Positions 14,222 to 27,699 of a stretch of DNA of 64,000 bases are shown piece after piece (within the stretch, counting starts at the first letter, position 1; each line of letters begins with the position of its first letter). The position numbers and the translations under genes are program-made. Location of the stretch: positions 297,628 through 361,627 of the forward strand of contig CAJJDO010000095.1 in NCBI GenBank assembly GCA_905183005.1. Direction: 5' to 3'. Under the pieces are notes generated by a model. That model worked only from the letters and a program-made list of their open reading frames with translations, did not search any database and was not told where the DNA came from. This DNA comes from Paramecium pentaurelia (Eukaryota > Ciliophora > Oligohymenophorea > Peniculida > Parameciidae).

Positions 14222-15829
14222 ATATCATCAAAAGCTTTAAATATAAATTGTTTTATTAATACTTCATTATATAAGTTTTGAAAATAAAGAAATAGTCCCC
14301 AATATATGCAATTTATCAATAATTTTCATTATTTACCAGTTTTTTAAGGATAAAATATCTTTGTTGATATTGAAGGATATTATTTTAATAAATTTTAAAA
14401 TTTGCAAACAATAATATAGGTTGCCTAATCTAAAAAAATAAATAAGGAAAATTCCTTAAAGTGAAGAAGTTTATTCAGAATTGTGATGAGATTATTTTAT
14501 ATCTATCTTTAGACTAAAAATCTCTATAAGATCCTTAATAGTAAAAGATGTTAATTTTTATATTGTCTCAAGTATGTAAGGCTTGTTTTTCTTAATAAAT
14601 TTTTATTTACATCGCAATAATAAAGGATTCTCATATTTAATGCAAATTAGTGAAATCTCAAAACTTGATAGAACTCATTCATTTTGGTTAATCAATTAGC
14701 GAAGTTTTATCGATATTCTAAATTATTCTTATTATTTTTATTTGAAATAAAAATCTAGAGTGATCACAAATTAATAAAAATAATTTTGCCTCATCTTAAT
14801 ATGCAAAATCAACCAAACTACCAAATTCTAAATATCAAGATGAGTAGCTATACCTCTTAAAATTTGGAAATAAATAAGATTTATTGGTTATCATAACTGA
14901 ACTATGTTTGTTATATGAAATTGAAGATATATCCTAAAATTTAAACTATACTAAAAATACATCAAATTCATTACTCAAAATTCAAATCTGATTTTAAAAA
15001 TTTAACCTTCAAAAATGTTATTCCTAGTGTTTTTATTAATATAATAATAATTTGATTATGATACTTCTTAGTTTAATATTTGCATAGTTTACTAAGTTTT
15101 ATTAAATTAGATATTTTCCTCCATTTACTTTCAGAAATTTCTTCATTATAATTATTGATAACTCCTACGAAAGTTGTTAATTTAATAAATCATCTCATAA
15201 CATTTGCATAAATTTAAAGATTTAATATCATCTAGCTATTGAAAAAATTAAATAATAGGCATATATCTTTTAATTCTTTCGCAAAATTTTATATTTCTCT
15301 AATGAATAGCATAAGATTTTATTAGATTGTTTTCAATCAATCATTTTTTCTTTTCTTTTTGAAATAATTAATATCATTTAAAAAGTACTTAGAAGTTTTA
15401 TCTCAGAATGTAAAAGAAATAACCAAACTAGAAATTATCTAAATTTTAATAATCCTGGCCAAGAATAAAAATATTGATTAGCAACACTGATAAAAATTGT
15501 AAAAAGATAGTAAATACTTATTTATTGAAATTAGACAATTTAATTTCAAACCTATACAAATTTTATCATTTTTAAAATAAATATTGTAACTTAAAAATTT
15601 AAGAATTTTTTCGTATTAAACTCTTATAAGTTTATTGATTTTATACTTATTTGTACAGAAAAAAATTTTCAGAAAAAATACAGATATTATGTTGAAAATA
15701 TATCTTTCTAAATTAATTTAATGAAAATTAAGATATCAAAATAGAACTGACAATAGTCAATCATTTTCTTAGATAAAAGGTAAGGATCTAAATCATATTC
15801 TTATGTGTAATTTGAAAATTTAAAACAGC
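14222..15829. other. Stretch without recognisable genes
   Basis: A+T-rich DNA downstream of the NACHT gene. Nothing recognisable was found on either strand. Confidence 0.45.
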
Positions 15830-17468
15830 TTGGATATTATGCTTAGAAAAAGTCTTACTAGTAACATAAGCCACCAAAAGATTTCTTAATTAAAGATTAC
15901 CACAGTTGATAGATGATTGATATAAGAAGAACAGATTACAGGTAGGCTGGCTTATATTCATAATAAAAAGGTTTTCCTAGTGAAAATACAAGATTATTTG
16001 TGCCAAGCTCATACTTTGCTTCTAAAAAGAAGCATCCATTAGATGAGGTGAAATGAGAGTCTTATTTTAGTAAAAGTGCAGAGAGTATAAATGGACTAAA
16101 TTAGAGAGGTCTATAAGATTGGCTTTAAGGCTAGCCTTATTACTTAGGTAAATTGGAAATACTAGTTCATAAAATAGTTCGGTAATAATGTTAGGTTTTA
16201 AAATAAAATATAAAAGTCCTGGAGGATGCGACCTAGGAAGAGATGGAAGCAGATTTATCTATTAAAGTGATTAAAGAAGAAAAAAATAAAAGAAAAAAAG
16301 GTAGCACTCGATTAAACACCAATCCAATAAATAGATTAAGGTGAGTTACCTATATAGTAACCAAGCTTAGTGATAGAGAAAAGTGATGCTATTTATATTT
16401 CTCCTGGATTATGAAGATAATAAATGAAGACCAAAGTGGTAATTAACAGTAATTTAATAATCCAAGGAAACAATTTGCTAAAGATTAAAAATTGATAATG
16501 GAAAAACTTAGAAAAGAAAATCAATAGTTAAAGAAAGAAAGTGATAGACTACTTTTTAGAAAAGAAAAAATTAACGTAATAAAGATAAGTTATTGTTGAA
16601 TAAAATTCAGAGAAGATCTAGATTGAGATCAAATAACTGGATGATCCTATTACTGCAAAAAGATATTTTTTATATTAATAGAATTTTATGATGAATAATG
16701 CTATTAAGTTTAACCTTTTGAAACATAATACCTTAGGGTATCGATATCATTATAGGATGGAAATAGATACTTTAACAAAAAAGAATAATATCATTTACCG
16801 AGGCTAAAAATAAATTTTTACAAGATTTGAAGAAAACTTTGTAAAACTTCCTCAAATAAAAGATTGGAAGGTGGAATCCTTCATAGTGGATTGGAAAAGG
16901 AAAAGGCAATCAAAGAACTCTAATAATATGCAAGCATATTCTAAAATATGATATCTATTGGGAGTTCATTGATGTTAAATCATGGTGAGCATATATTAGA
17001 GAACGCTAAGGGTTGATAGTAAGAGAAGTATCTGTATTTGATATCTTTAGAGTAAGATTTTTACTATCTGAATCTATTAATAGCTTATTGGAGAAAACAT
17101 TCATAATCCATATAATAGGATCAATTAAAAGAAACCAGTTTTCTGAATGATAAAGGAAGGTACTAGGTATCTCCCATTTTTGTAGAGTTTATGTTAGTGA
17201 AGATTATTTAAACTGTAATAAACGCATCAATCAGTTTGTATTTTTAAGAATTTAATAAGTAGGTTTTAGATATAAGAAGAAGGAGATTCAAGATTTTGGT
17301 AGTGTTCTTTTTTAAATGATGCATTTTGTTTATGGAGGTTAATAAATCTTTGATGCTGCGAAATTGTTTAATTTATCAAGTGAACGATAAATGACACTTG
17401 AGGAAGATTTTTTACATTTCTTAATGAAAAAAAGATATGAAGAGCTTAAAAAGAATACAAAGTGATGA
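15830..17468 (+). pseudogene. Decayed coiled-coil protein gene
   Basis: Higher G+C than its surroundings and clearly protein-like, but broken by several TGA stops and frame changes. Fragments in order: PSENTRLFVPSSYFASKKKH, then a TGA (16054-16056) that splits an otherwise smooth reading, then YFSKSAESINGLNQRGLQDW; a charged segment EEMEADLSIKVIKEEKNKRK; a coiled-coil segment KLIMEKLRKENQQLKKESDR; and near the end EEDFLHFLMKKRYEELKKN before TGA at about 17465. The Lys-Glu-Asn-Gln coiled coil faintly resembles axonemal docking or coiled-coil proteins, but I do not recognise the family. No set of canonical introns that would rescue the frame was found, so I call it a pseudogene. Confidence 0.6.
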
Positions 17469-17584
17469 CTATGTTTGATATATCAATATAAATTGTGAAT
17501 TATATTTAAAAATAATTTCATTTTGTTGTTAATGGAAATTGTATCTTCTATTTTGCTCTTTAATACTTTTCAAAAATTAAATTA

Positions 17585-17730
17585 TCTTATTGATAATTTC
17601 CTACCATCTATCCAAACAAGGAGTTCCTTCTTCGTGGCTTCAGATTTTCTTGTTACTCAGGGCTCTAGCTTGCGCTTGTTGATGTACTCGGCCTAAGACT
17701 GATGGTATGAGCAGGGAAGAATGTCAATAG
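17585..17730 (-). pseudogene. Short coding remnant
   Basis: A small G+C-richer patch. On the minus strand it reads QAEYINKRKLEP, then TGA, then VTRKSEATKKELLVWIDGR. The composition and residue pattern look like true coding sequence, but only about 45 codons survive and neither end can be found. The family is not recognised. Non-coding DNA with a chance frame remains possible. Confidence 0.35.
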
Positions 17731-18859
17731 AGCAATTCCAATCATTAATATAATAAATAAATTAATTTCGGTAATCATTAAGTTTGCAAAATATCCAGTT
17801 TATATCAATGTATAAGATTTGATATTTATTATTACTTTATGATTTATAATTAGCTCAAATTCAATTAGTAAAGAAAGAAAAAGGTCAGATTATGAAGAAT
17901 TTCAAAAAGTTGTATCTTTTTAATAAAAAGTTTATTTCTTGCATATCAATTAATAAAGATAAAAAATAAGACTTTTACCATTATTGCCTTTCATATAAAA
18001 AATTAAAAGAGGGGATATACTTAAAGAAGATATTTTATCTTATTTGTGTTATTAAACAAACAGATATAAAATTCTAGTATCTTAATATTAATCTTCCATC
18101 CCCTTTTTGTTAAATATATTTATTTTCAGATTAACTATTTAAATTTGCTTAATTCTAGGCTAGCAATTTATATCTCTATTGATAATTATCCAAGATGTAT
18201 AGAATTAAATTATGATATATTTGTTATTTTTTTAACCTTGAAGTAAATTTTGATTTCTTATTAAATTCAAAATTTTAATATAGAACACAATTCATAATTT
18301 TAGAACAATTACGAACTATAGGCAATCCTCCAAATATTTTTGACGCTAACTGTTATACTTTTTAAGAAATGGTTAAAAATTATTCTGAAGTATTTTCTAT
18401 ATTAACTTAAGAATAGATTTAAAACCATTCATAGGAGATCTATAAATAGTCGATAAAATAATTGAATAATCTCTAAGCTAACCGATTATAATAAATAAAC
18501 TATCTAAGATCTGTAGAAATTCAGAAAAAATTAAAAATTCTACTTAATAAATCTTATTAATTTCAATTTAAAAATTTATATTTTCATTTACAAGTTTAAC
18601 AATTCAATTCTAAAGATCTTTAAATTTTGTTTGATTTATTTTAAGAAAATTAATTTAATATTTTAGAGATTAAGGTCTTTTGTTATAGTGGTTTGATTTA
18701 ATTTCTTAAAACAAATCTTTTAATAGTTTTATGCTGTTTCTTATAATTAACTAAAAAGTTAAATTAAATGGTTATTAGATAAATATTCAAACTTAAGTTT
18801 AATTGTTTAAATTTATATTTAAATTTATTTTAGCAACTTAATTTTTTATTTTATATATT
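17731..18859. other. Stretch without recognisable genes
   Basis: A+T-rich sequence with no supportable coding region or repeat. Confidence 0.4.
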
Positions 18860-19890
18860 TATAGCAGTAGTAGATAAATTAATTTCTTTTATTGAAGCAA
18901 ATTCAACGATTCTTCTGTTTTATAAAAGAAAGATTCACTTAATCAAATTATTATTGAGAATAATAGTAATATCCAAAATTTGAAAGAAAAATTAGATGTT
19001 AAGATTCTAATAGGATAGCTTTATTGTAATTTGAAGAGCTTTTGCATTTTCTCCTTGATCACTTAATAGTATTGCTAATCATAGTATTATATAATATTCC
19101 TCGATGATAGTAAGCCTTATAATCATTGGTTATAGGTGATAGCAAAACTTTTTGGTTTTATATTACAAAAATGCAATAAAAATAGGATAATTGAATGTGA
19201 ATTTTCATAATAACATTATTTATGTAGTTATATCGAATAAAATATGCTGGAGAAAATATTAAAATTAAATAGATTAATTTGAAAAAGACTTTGGTTAATA
19301 AAACTTTATTTAAATATCTTTAGTCATATTAAAATGATATCTACAGGTTTGTGTATTGAAGAAACTATATAATTCTTTTTAATTTAGTATCCTTAATTAG
19401 CAATCATAGATGCCAACAAAAATGGTAAGATAGAGCCTTTTTATATAGAAATATTTATAAAAAAGATTTATATTTGGCTAGAATTTGAAATAATTATTTA
19501 CTCAATTGAAATAACATCTAGTATATCAAGAAGAAGGTTATGAGTCTTAATAATTTAAAGCCATTATATCTAATTATGCTAATTAGGCTCTGCTTAAATT
19601 ATAAAAAGTATGTGGCTTCTTTAATGGTGAGAGTTTCAGTCCAATTAAAAGATAGTATCATACAAAGTATAAATGGATGTCAATCTTTTAGTGTTCAAAT
19701 TTATTAATTTCAGAAATAAAATCAAGCAAATTTAAATAATATAAGCCAAAAGTTATAATTTAGTATCAATTTAGAATAACCCCTATAGCTATTCTTATTA
19801 ATTAAATCAGCATTAATTAAGTTTTTTTGGACTGGAAATTTTACAATATTCAACTTGAATATTGCATATATGTAATTATGTATTGAAAAA
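18860..19890 (+). pseudogene. Possible decayed gene, unknown family
   Basis: Open frames with a protein-like residue mix occur on the plus strand, for example LVYQEEGYESQQFKAIISNY followed by KLQKVCGFFNGES and KYKWMSIFQCSNLL, ending at TGA near 19890. Earlier pieces at 18930-19280 lie in another frame. There is no recognised domain and no clean start. It may be one end of the same decayed gene as the remnant at 20500-21620. Chance open frames are common here, so support is modest. Confidence 0.3.
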
Positions 19891-20499
19891 TGTGAAATTA
19901 ATAAATATTCTCCAAATTTATATATTAATTATTAATCTCTTTAAGGAGATACGATGTCAAGAGCATTAAATTGGATCATCTGCTATTTTCTAATCCTTCT
20001 AATTTATGTTAAAATTTATAGAAATAAGGTGAATTTTTACGTATTCTAAAAGTTCTAAATTAAAAATAAAAGGAATTAATAATTGGTAAACTATTAAATG
20101 CAAATATTAGAATAAAAATTTATGAAAAAATATGCTCTGAAAAGCTCGTTTCAATATTTTTTGAATGTTATTTAGAATATTTTAATATAACATATATAAT
20201 TTCTAAAAATTAAAATTTTTAGAAACCTGAAATCTTTAAGTATATTTCAAAAGAGAAATCCATTCAAGTCAGAAATATTTTGATTTTTAATATGTGTAAA
20301 TTTATTAAATATCAGTTTATTTTTTTGTATGGAACCTTATTTTTATTATTTCTTGTTCTTAATTAAAATCAATTTGAATTATAGATATTTATATTTTGTA
20401 TTATTTTATTGATTGTGGTGAATAATTTAAAAAATTATATTTTCTGAAAGACAAGAATTTAGAGAAAAACAGAAATAAATGATATTCAAGTTTCATATA

Positions 20500-21620
20500 T
20501 AAATTATTATTAATTATGAAAATTTTCGATGCCATATCAAGTTACTTCAAAATAAACTGGCAAGTATACTTGAATTACATCGCTTTAAATTACGTTGACT
20601 ATAGGTTATAAATAAACCGATGTATATGATCTAATTGTTGAAGATATACTTATATTTTTAGATTGTGGATTTGTTTATCGTAGTTATTATTTTAATGAAT
20701 CAACAAGTAAGGTATCTTTTGGAATCTAAATAGAGTCTTAAGTAATATTATGTGTATAGCTTCAATAAATAGTTGATTATAAAACATTCATTTAATATTT
20801 ATTTATTGTTATTTCTGAAAAAAATATGATTGTTTATAAAGAAAGACTAGGATAGGAAATTTTTTCTATCAATATAAAAATAATTGGATCTAGGAAATAC
20901 AATATTTAAAAATGAATCAAAAAAAGAGATGTTTGACAATATTGTTAATTAATCTTTAACTTTTCTTTAGTAAAAGCGTATTATCTACAGTTATCTAGAT
21001 GAAAATGTTTAGATGCAATCTAATAGATAATTCTTTTATATAATTATAGATATAATCTTAAATGATTTTTTGATATTGAAGAATATATATCAAATGATTA
21101 TTAAATTCTATTTAGCAAAAGAATCTTTAGATGCTAAATACTTACTTTAGAATTAAAAAAATGTTGTTCATATCACTTTCTAAAAATTAATACAATATAA
21201 GATAAGTATGATAATTAGACCTTTAAAAATTTAGGTGTCTTAAATACTTTAAGATAGTGCCTTCGAAAATTTCTGAATATCAAGTTTACATTAGTAAAAA
21301 TCATTAAAAAGTATTAGGATTAAATAGTAATATTAGAGGATAATAATTGAATATATTTGATTTATTTTCATAATTTATATCTTCAAGATGAGAATTTATA
21401 TCTATTTATTTATCATTATTCAGTTTTTAAATATTTTATATAAAAAATTATTCTAGTTGATTTTAAATTTAAAAAAAATTGATAATTACTTATGTAATAA
21501 CCAGATATCTTTGTTGTAGTTTTTTTTAGGTAGACTTATATTTCATATTTACCTTATTTTTTCTTGCTTAATCATGCTATTTGATGTATTAAAATCTAAT
21601 ACTTCAGTTTGATATCCTTT
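20500..21620 (+). pseudogene. Possible decayed gene, unknown family
   Basis: Protein-like stretches on the plus strand are separated by TGA codons and frame changes: a TDVYDLIVEDILIFLDCGFV stretch continuing to YYFNESTSKVSFGIQIES, then SEKNMIVYKERLGQEIFSIN, then a region with LAKESLDAKYLLQNQKNVV. They share strand and order and could derive from one gene. No domain is recognised and no start or splice pattern joins them. Confidence 0.35.
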
Positions 21621-21756
21621 ACAAATAATAGTAAATTTAAATTAATCAAATTATAAATTCATTTCGATTTTAAATAAATTCACAAAAATTTTGAATTATA
21701 AATTTTGGCAAAAATGAAAAATTGTATTGATGATAATTTATAGATATGTTTCTAAT

Positions 21757-23240
21757 TCATTTATATATTATCTCATATGATTAATATTTTTTCTTCTTAT
21801 CATCCCAAAATACAAAATACTATCCATTATTGGTCATAGTACCATTAGAATTTTCACTTTAGCACTTTAAAGACTTAATAATTTGAAATGTACCATCATT
21901 TAACTCTTTAATCAAATAGATATCATGTTTATGTCTTACCAATATTATATTTCTATCCTTATTATGTATTATTGGAAAATTGGATTCATCTTCGCATTCA
22001 TGATTCCTAATTAAAGTGATTGTTTTATTAGAATTTAATTTAAAGACTCCATTTTACATTTCAAATACCAAAAGATCATTAATATACTTATCTCTAGGTA
22101 CAAAAAATAATTATTAATTATTAGTAAAATGAATTTTATATCCACTTGGACCTAAAAGACCTGAGTTAAATTTCAATTCCCATATATCTTCAATTCCTTT
22201 CTCCCAAATTATAAATTCTTAATACCCACATGATGCCATAAGAGATTCACTTTAGTTAAAACTGAATGATGATACACTATTACCATGTTTATCTAAAGAA
22301 TACAGAAAAGTCAACTCATTCTTCATAAAATTTACCTACCAAACAATTAATTTTTTATCACCTCCTCCTGAAATAAGTTGATCTTCTTATTTATTTAACA
22401 TTAAACAATTAACCCATTTATCATGTTTTTAGTATGGTTATGAACAAATCCATTCTTTTTGACTAATTTATTGCCAACAGATAATAGTTTTATCTCGTGA
22501 ACCTGAAATAAAGTAATTGTTATGTTTACTATAAACCAAGCAATTAACAGCATCTGTATGTTTTTGATATGAAGTAGTTAATGAAAATATTCCTTAATCA
22601 AAATTCCATATTTTAATCTCCTTACTACAAGTTGAAATCATAATTGATCCATTTTTATCAAATACTATTGCATAACATGGTGAAGTCTATTAATTTGGTT
22701 CATCAATTAATTTAAATTCAACTTATTACTCATTCATCAACTATTATTATTCCAATTATTTCTATTCACTTCCTATTTATATTACTTATTTTTATTACTA
22801 CATATTAATTTCTTATTCTCCTTCAATAGAAATAGTATTAGATTGTATTATTTTAAATTCTTAAGAATCAATTACTTCTTTTACAATGTTTTTCTATTAA
22901 TTCATTTTTTCCTTCTCATAAAATATTTTTTATTAGATATTTATTTAAGTCAAATTTTGTTTAACAATTTCAATTTCTTCTTTGATAATTTACTTTACCA
23001 AAGGGGTCACACTTTCAACTATCGATGATGAATAGTTAAATTCTGATATATTGAATTAATTAATCTAAGGTATTTCAAGATGTGATTCTGTATAATTAGT
23101 CTTACATGTAAAGGGTATATGAAGTAATGAATCAATTAACTCATCAATTCTAGAGAAACCAGTCTAAAAAGTAATATGAGATATAAGAATACTTCTATTT
23201 CATTCCCTACCTCCAAAAAGTGTTCTTCAATTTTAGACAT
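21757..23240 (-). CDS. WD40-repeat protein, 484 aa
   Basis: An intact minus-strand gene. ATG is at 23240 and TGA at 21757-21759. One 29-nt GT...TAG intron at 23164-23192 joins NEIE to TGFSRIDELIDS, and the spliced length is divisible by three. The first part is Gln-rich and helical. WD40 units follow, recognisable by PCYAIVFDKNGSIMISTC, HTDAVNCLVYSKHNNYFISG then SRDKTIICW, HDKWVNCLML then GGGDKKLIVW, HGNSVSSFSFNQSESLMAS, and a divergent C-terminal half ending NGQYFVFWDD. It shares the SAIAF-type WD style with the gene at 33888-35433 but lacks the N-terminal zinc finger. The partner and role are unknown; such propellers usually act as protein-binding scaffolds. Confidence 0.85.
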
Positions 23241-23394
23241 TGTTTTTTAGATGATGGATGATCCTGATGATTAAATAGATAACATTGAATTATTAGTTTA
23301 ATTATATATTTAATAAAGAAAAGATTTATTTTATTTATATTAATGTTTGATATAATGTAAAAATTATTATTTTAAAAACTCCCTGATTTTATTA

Positions 23395-24690
23395 GGTTTT
23401 TGCTATTGCCAGAACTAAAAGAGAAGCTAAAACATTAACTTCCTAAGGCTTAGTAATTGTTACCTCGTCCATGAAAAATTAGAACCTTGATATTGCTTGA
23501 TATAAAAGTGCTCATATATTATATTTTTAGAAGATATATAAAAAAATCGTAAACTCTTCATATTACTCTTATCTTAATATATAAGGATAATTTAATGCAA
23601 ATCAGGGTGAAATCAGAAATCATGTTTCTGGAAACACTATATTTTAGCTAAATACTCAAAATAAATTTTATGAGATTTACAAGCAATTACATAATCGAGC
23701 TCATAAATTTCTGTGCTTAAATAAACCATACAAATTCTTGAGTAGATAAGTAATTCAAATTGCCACTCTATTTTTAATATTTATCTATCAAAGAAAAAAA
23801 TCTAAGAAATAAAAAGAATTTGAAGGCTGTCAAGTGAGATAGACTCTTTGTTATGAATCGAACCAAAAAGGATGGTGGAATAATAATATAATAAGGATTT
23901 ATAATTAGTTTCGAAATTTTAGGGTGATTGAGCCATATTCTCATCTGTATTTGCCTAATTTAAAATCAATAGACTAATTAGAATTTTTATTTATAAAAGA
24001 AAGGAGTTTTTAAAACAATTGTTAAATCAAAAAATCGATAAAGAGGTCAGTTATTTTCATATGCTTTCTGACCTAAGGAGACAAGAGAAAGCTGATACTC
24101 TGCTAAATTTTGAAGATAATGAACTCATAACTTAAATTAACACTTACCAAAACATTCTTGAATAAGATTATTTTTTGCCGATCATTTTATTAAGCCCAAT
24201 AATATAATTTAATGATCAATTAATAAATATAATGTAATTCAAATATTTAAGAACTTTCGAAGATCACTATATTAAATAGAATTAAAAGATATATTTTAAT
24301 ATGTATAAAATCAAATTCAGTTCAAGTCCATATGAAATTCAAACTGAGAATTAAAAGTTTTGTTTGTTAATAATCCAATATAACTAGTTAATATAATTCA
24401 ACACTTGTTTCATTTAAATTAAGTAAGAATTATTTAGTTTATTCAAACTTTTAGAGTAAATTTGTCTTAATATTAATTGTTGGTAAATTCTCCTGGCAGC
24501 TACGAGTAAGAAAATATTACTGCTAATTATTGTATCTAATATAGATTTGAATGAAGTTGTGAATATTAAGATTTTTTTTGCATTAAGCTTAGATTTCGAA
24601 GTTTAATATGGACATGTTTAAATCAAATTCGATTTCATTTTCACCTTATTTTATGGTTTCTTAATCTATTTAATCACTTTTTAATTATAT
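23395..24690 (+). pseudogene. Decayed gene, unknown membrane-type protein
   Basis: A long plus-strand coding remnant with about 430 readable codons. Fragments in order: ARTKREAKTLTSQGLVIVTS; a TGA near 23499; YKSAHILYFQKIYKKIVN; GEIRNHVSGNTIFQLNT; GCQVRQTLCYESNQKGWW; EPYSHLYLPNLKSIDQLEFL; a frame change near 24010 in a T/A run; then VSYFHMLSDLRRQEKADTLL and an Ile/Leu/Phe-rich tail that may hold membrane segments. Few changes would be needed to open it, so decay looks recent. I do not recognise the family. It ends about 100 bp from the broken 3' end of the convergent gene at 24790-25954, which suggests a rearrangement joined the two. Confidence 0.5.
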
Positions 24691-24789
24691 TGAATGAATA
24701 TTATTGGAAATCTTAGATAGTTATTAAACGATGCTAATATGATCGAAAGTTAAGGGGGGAATTTTATTGTAATAAATACATTCACCTTT

Positions 24790-25954
24790 AAAAAGTACCC
24801 AATCTTAATACAAGCAGTACATTATTAATACCCAGGTCCGTAGCATTATTCACAATTAATTGAACATTTTCCGATATATAAATCAAATGCATTAATTCCC
24901 CAATATTTATTTTAAGTTGAATTTGATAGTGTGGCAAATGTGATTCCCATAGATGATTAAGAATGATTCATTTAATCTCTAAAATTTAATATGCTAACAT
25001 TTTATTTAATTCCTTGACACTTTATCTCATGGGCTGATTAATTTAAATGTTCGTTTAATAATTCTTAATTGTCAAGCTTAAGAATAAATTAATCAACCTC
25101 CCAATTGCCAAATAACCAAATTTTGAATTCTACTTAAACAATAAAATGGGAAGTTAAATTAAAGATTGTACTTTAAACTGTTTAATTTGATCCTAATTTA
25201 AGATATCCTCCAGCTATATTAAGACTAGCACATACACTTGAAGAAAGTGTTGAATTACTATCTATTTTCCACTCATCAAACTCACTTGGAGTTATCCAAA
25301 ATGACTTAAAATGAATCCAAAAGTCATAGGGCAATATATCATCTTAACAATACATACATCCGTTTGGGCATTTCAATATTTCAATTTTAAAATCGTTAAT
25401 CCCCCATGATTCCTAAATTTTTCATTGTTTTACATTTTATGCATTTTAATCTAAATTTGAGGTTATTATTATGAAAATAAATTTTGATGAATGAATCATT
25501 TAGATTTAAAAAGTAACATTTTTTTCCAAATAATCTTCACCAAAAAGACCACAAACGTGATAACCTTCAGTCAAATTAAACTTTTCTTTTTTTAATTTAT
25601 CATCAAAGAATATATAAACCCATTCATCATTCCAACTATCGATTCTAAAATAAAAGTTATGATATACTTCCAATATTTGAAAGAAACTTTAACTTGATAG
25701 TGAGGAGGAAGACTTGAATTTTAAGTAATTAATGTATCACTAGAGAAAGTTGAAAAACCTCCAAACATAGTCTCATTGCCACATTTTTAGAATAAAGTTG
25801 TGCTATGGGGGACTTCAATGAGCCATCCTAAATTATAATTAATTTATATACCCTCTTTATTAAAATTTCCTTCACTGAAAGCAGTGTATACAATTTCAAA
25901 TTGATTTTCAGCCTATAACTATATTATTTTTAATAAGAACCACTATGAAAACAT
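24790..25954 (-). pseudogene. Cysteine-rich surface protein, 3'-truncated (family member B)
   Basis: The 5' part is in perfect order. ATG is at 25954 with a hydrophobic start MFSQWFLLKIIQLQAEN. Canonical introns lie at 25828-25851 (24 nt), 25645-25667 (23 nt) and 25413-25433 (21 nt), each verified to keep phase. The protein carries two copies of the family ectodomain module: GWLIEVPHSTT...CGNETMFGG, YWKIDSWND, ESWGINDFKIEILKCPNGC; then a second ending YWGINAFDLY...CSINCEQCYGPGY. Homology stops near 24795 (TACIKIGYFLK). The membrane part seen in the paralogue at 36963-40929 is absent and the plus-strand remnant begins just beyond, so the gene is truncated, probably by rearrangement. Neighbouring frames show no continuation of the cysteine-rich pattern. 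Confidence 0.65.
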
Positions 25955-27699
25955 AAAAATGTATATTTTGATTATTTATATTTTAAATTAATTTAGATTT
26001 TATTATGAAAAATAATAGATTTATTTTAAGGATGATTCAGTTTTATGTTAAACAAATATAAGAATTATTTAACAGTTTTTAAAAAAATTATCATTCAATT
26101 CTCTAATATTTGCCCCTAAATTTAAATAAAGTTTCTTTTTTGATAAACAATATTAAATCACTATAAAAAATCAATCAATTGTATGTTTCTTTTTTTTTGA
26201 ACAAGGATTATCCATATATTTTTGATAATCCAAAATTAGTAAAAATTAAAATTAGATATATCTATTTTAAATTAATTTATTTCAATCTTTGTTACACAGA
26301 ATTTATCTTATTAGTCAACTTCATCATTTTATGAGTTGTAGATTGCCCAAAATTAATTTCTCAAAGTATTTTTACACTTTTATGAATTCAAACTTAGTAT
26401 AATATTTATTCTTAAATAACTTATCAATCCGATTATTGGTTTTCCTTTAATCATTTGATTCAAGTTAGATCCATCTCTTGTATATTGCCTGGAATTAGAT
26501 ACAAATTCAAATTTTCTTATTGATTATTTATTATTGAGTGTCAAATTCATTTACATTTGATAATAGATTTAATTGCTACTTTTAATGATGAAAGAATAAT
26601 ATATTTTTTTATTTATGCTCATCAAATATTTATTGAAAAATAATATCTTATAATTTGAAGAAGATGAATGGGTAAACCTACTGTAGAAAAAATATTCTAT
26701 TTTTTATATATTCATGCTAATTCTATTTTGGATAATCTTTGTAGTTTAAAAATGATATTTTGTAATTTAAAATCATTTTGTGATAAGTTTCACATCAATT
26801 GATTATCAATAATTATAGAAATGGGAATAAGAACAAAAATCATTTTATAGAAAAGAAGATTTTGACATCAAGAACTTCTCGAAATCTAAGAAATTAAATC
26901 AAATGTTGATTGTGTAAATTTTTCATTTGTATTTATTCATTATTCTATTTATACACTATTATATCTTCTAAAGTATATATAAATTGTCCTTATTAATCTT
27001 TATAGATCTTTCTAATGATCTAATATATCTTTTAAGGACCTATTGATTCGAAAATTTTCCATTAGGCAAATTGAAACAAGCTAGTGAAAGATCGCTCATT
27101 ATACAAGATAAATAAATTAGGAGTTGAAAATAAGTTAATTCAAATTAGTAGATAATAAGATCTTGATTTCTTTTTTTACTCTCATAAATTTCCACAATTT
27201 TTCATTATTTTTTCAGGCTTCATTAGCTACTTTAATTGTTAATTCATGCTTTCTTTTGTATATTTCTATATAATTTTGCAATATGTTAAATTACAATTAA
27301 TTCCCTATCCTTGCTAATATCCAAAAATTACACTCTCTTAATAATAAAAATTTGACATCATAAAATCAATAAATTTCCATCTCCTCCCCATTCCATGTAT
27401 TCTTATTGACTATTTCATAGAATTCTTCATTTAGGATCGCACAAATAATCATGGTAGAACTATATTTAATATATTTGAGAACCAGACTGTAATTAACCGT
27501 TTAATTCTTTTTCAAATTACTAAAACTTATTAAATATTAAGTATCATCCATTTAAAGATGATTGAAGGTTCATTAATGCATAAATAAATATTCCTTCCAA
27601 GCATATTTGAATCTATTTAAATAGTATATTTTAGGAATGTGTTTAATTTTAAGATAACTGATAAGTATTTAATATTTCTCACTTAACTGAATAAATGAA
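25955..27699. other. Stretch without recognisable genes
   Basis: A+T-rich. Weak minus-strand protein-like traces appear only beyond 27700. Nothing recognisable was found here. Confidence 0.4.

Noticed and set aside
23855..23880. T-arm-like word for a tRNA on the minus strand
   Set aside because: No acceptor, D or anticodon stems pair around it, and it lies inside a coding remnant. No tRNA was found in the window.
24100..24780. Minus-strand continuation of the truncated cysteine-rich gene
   Set aside because: The frame is open by chance, antisense to the plus-strand remnant, and lacks the cysteine pattern of the family.
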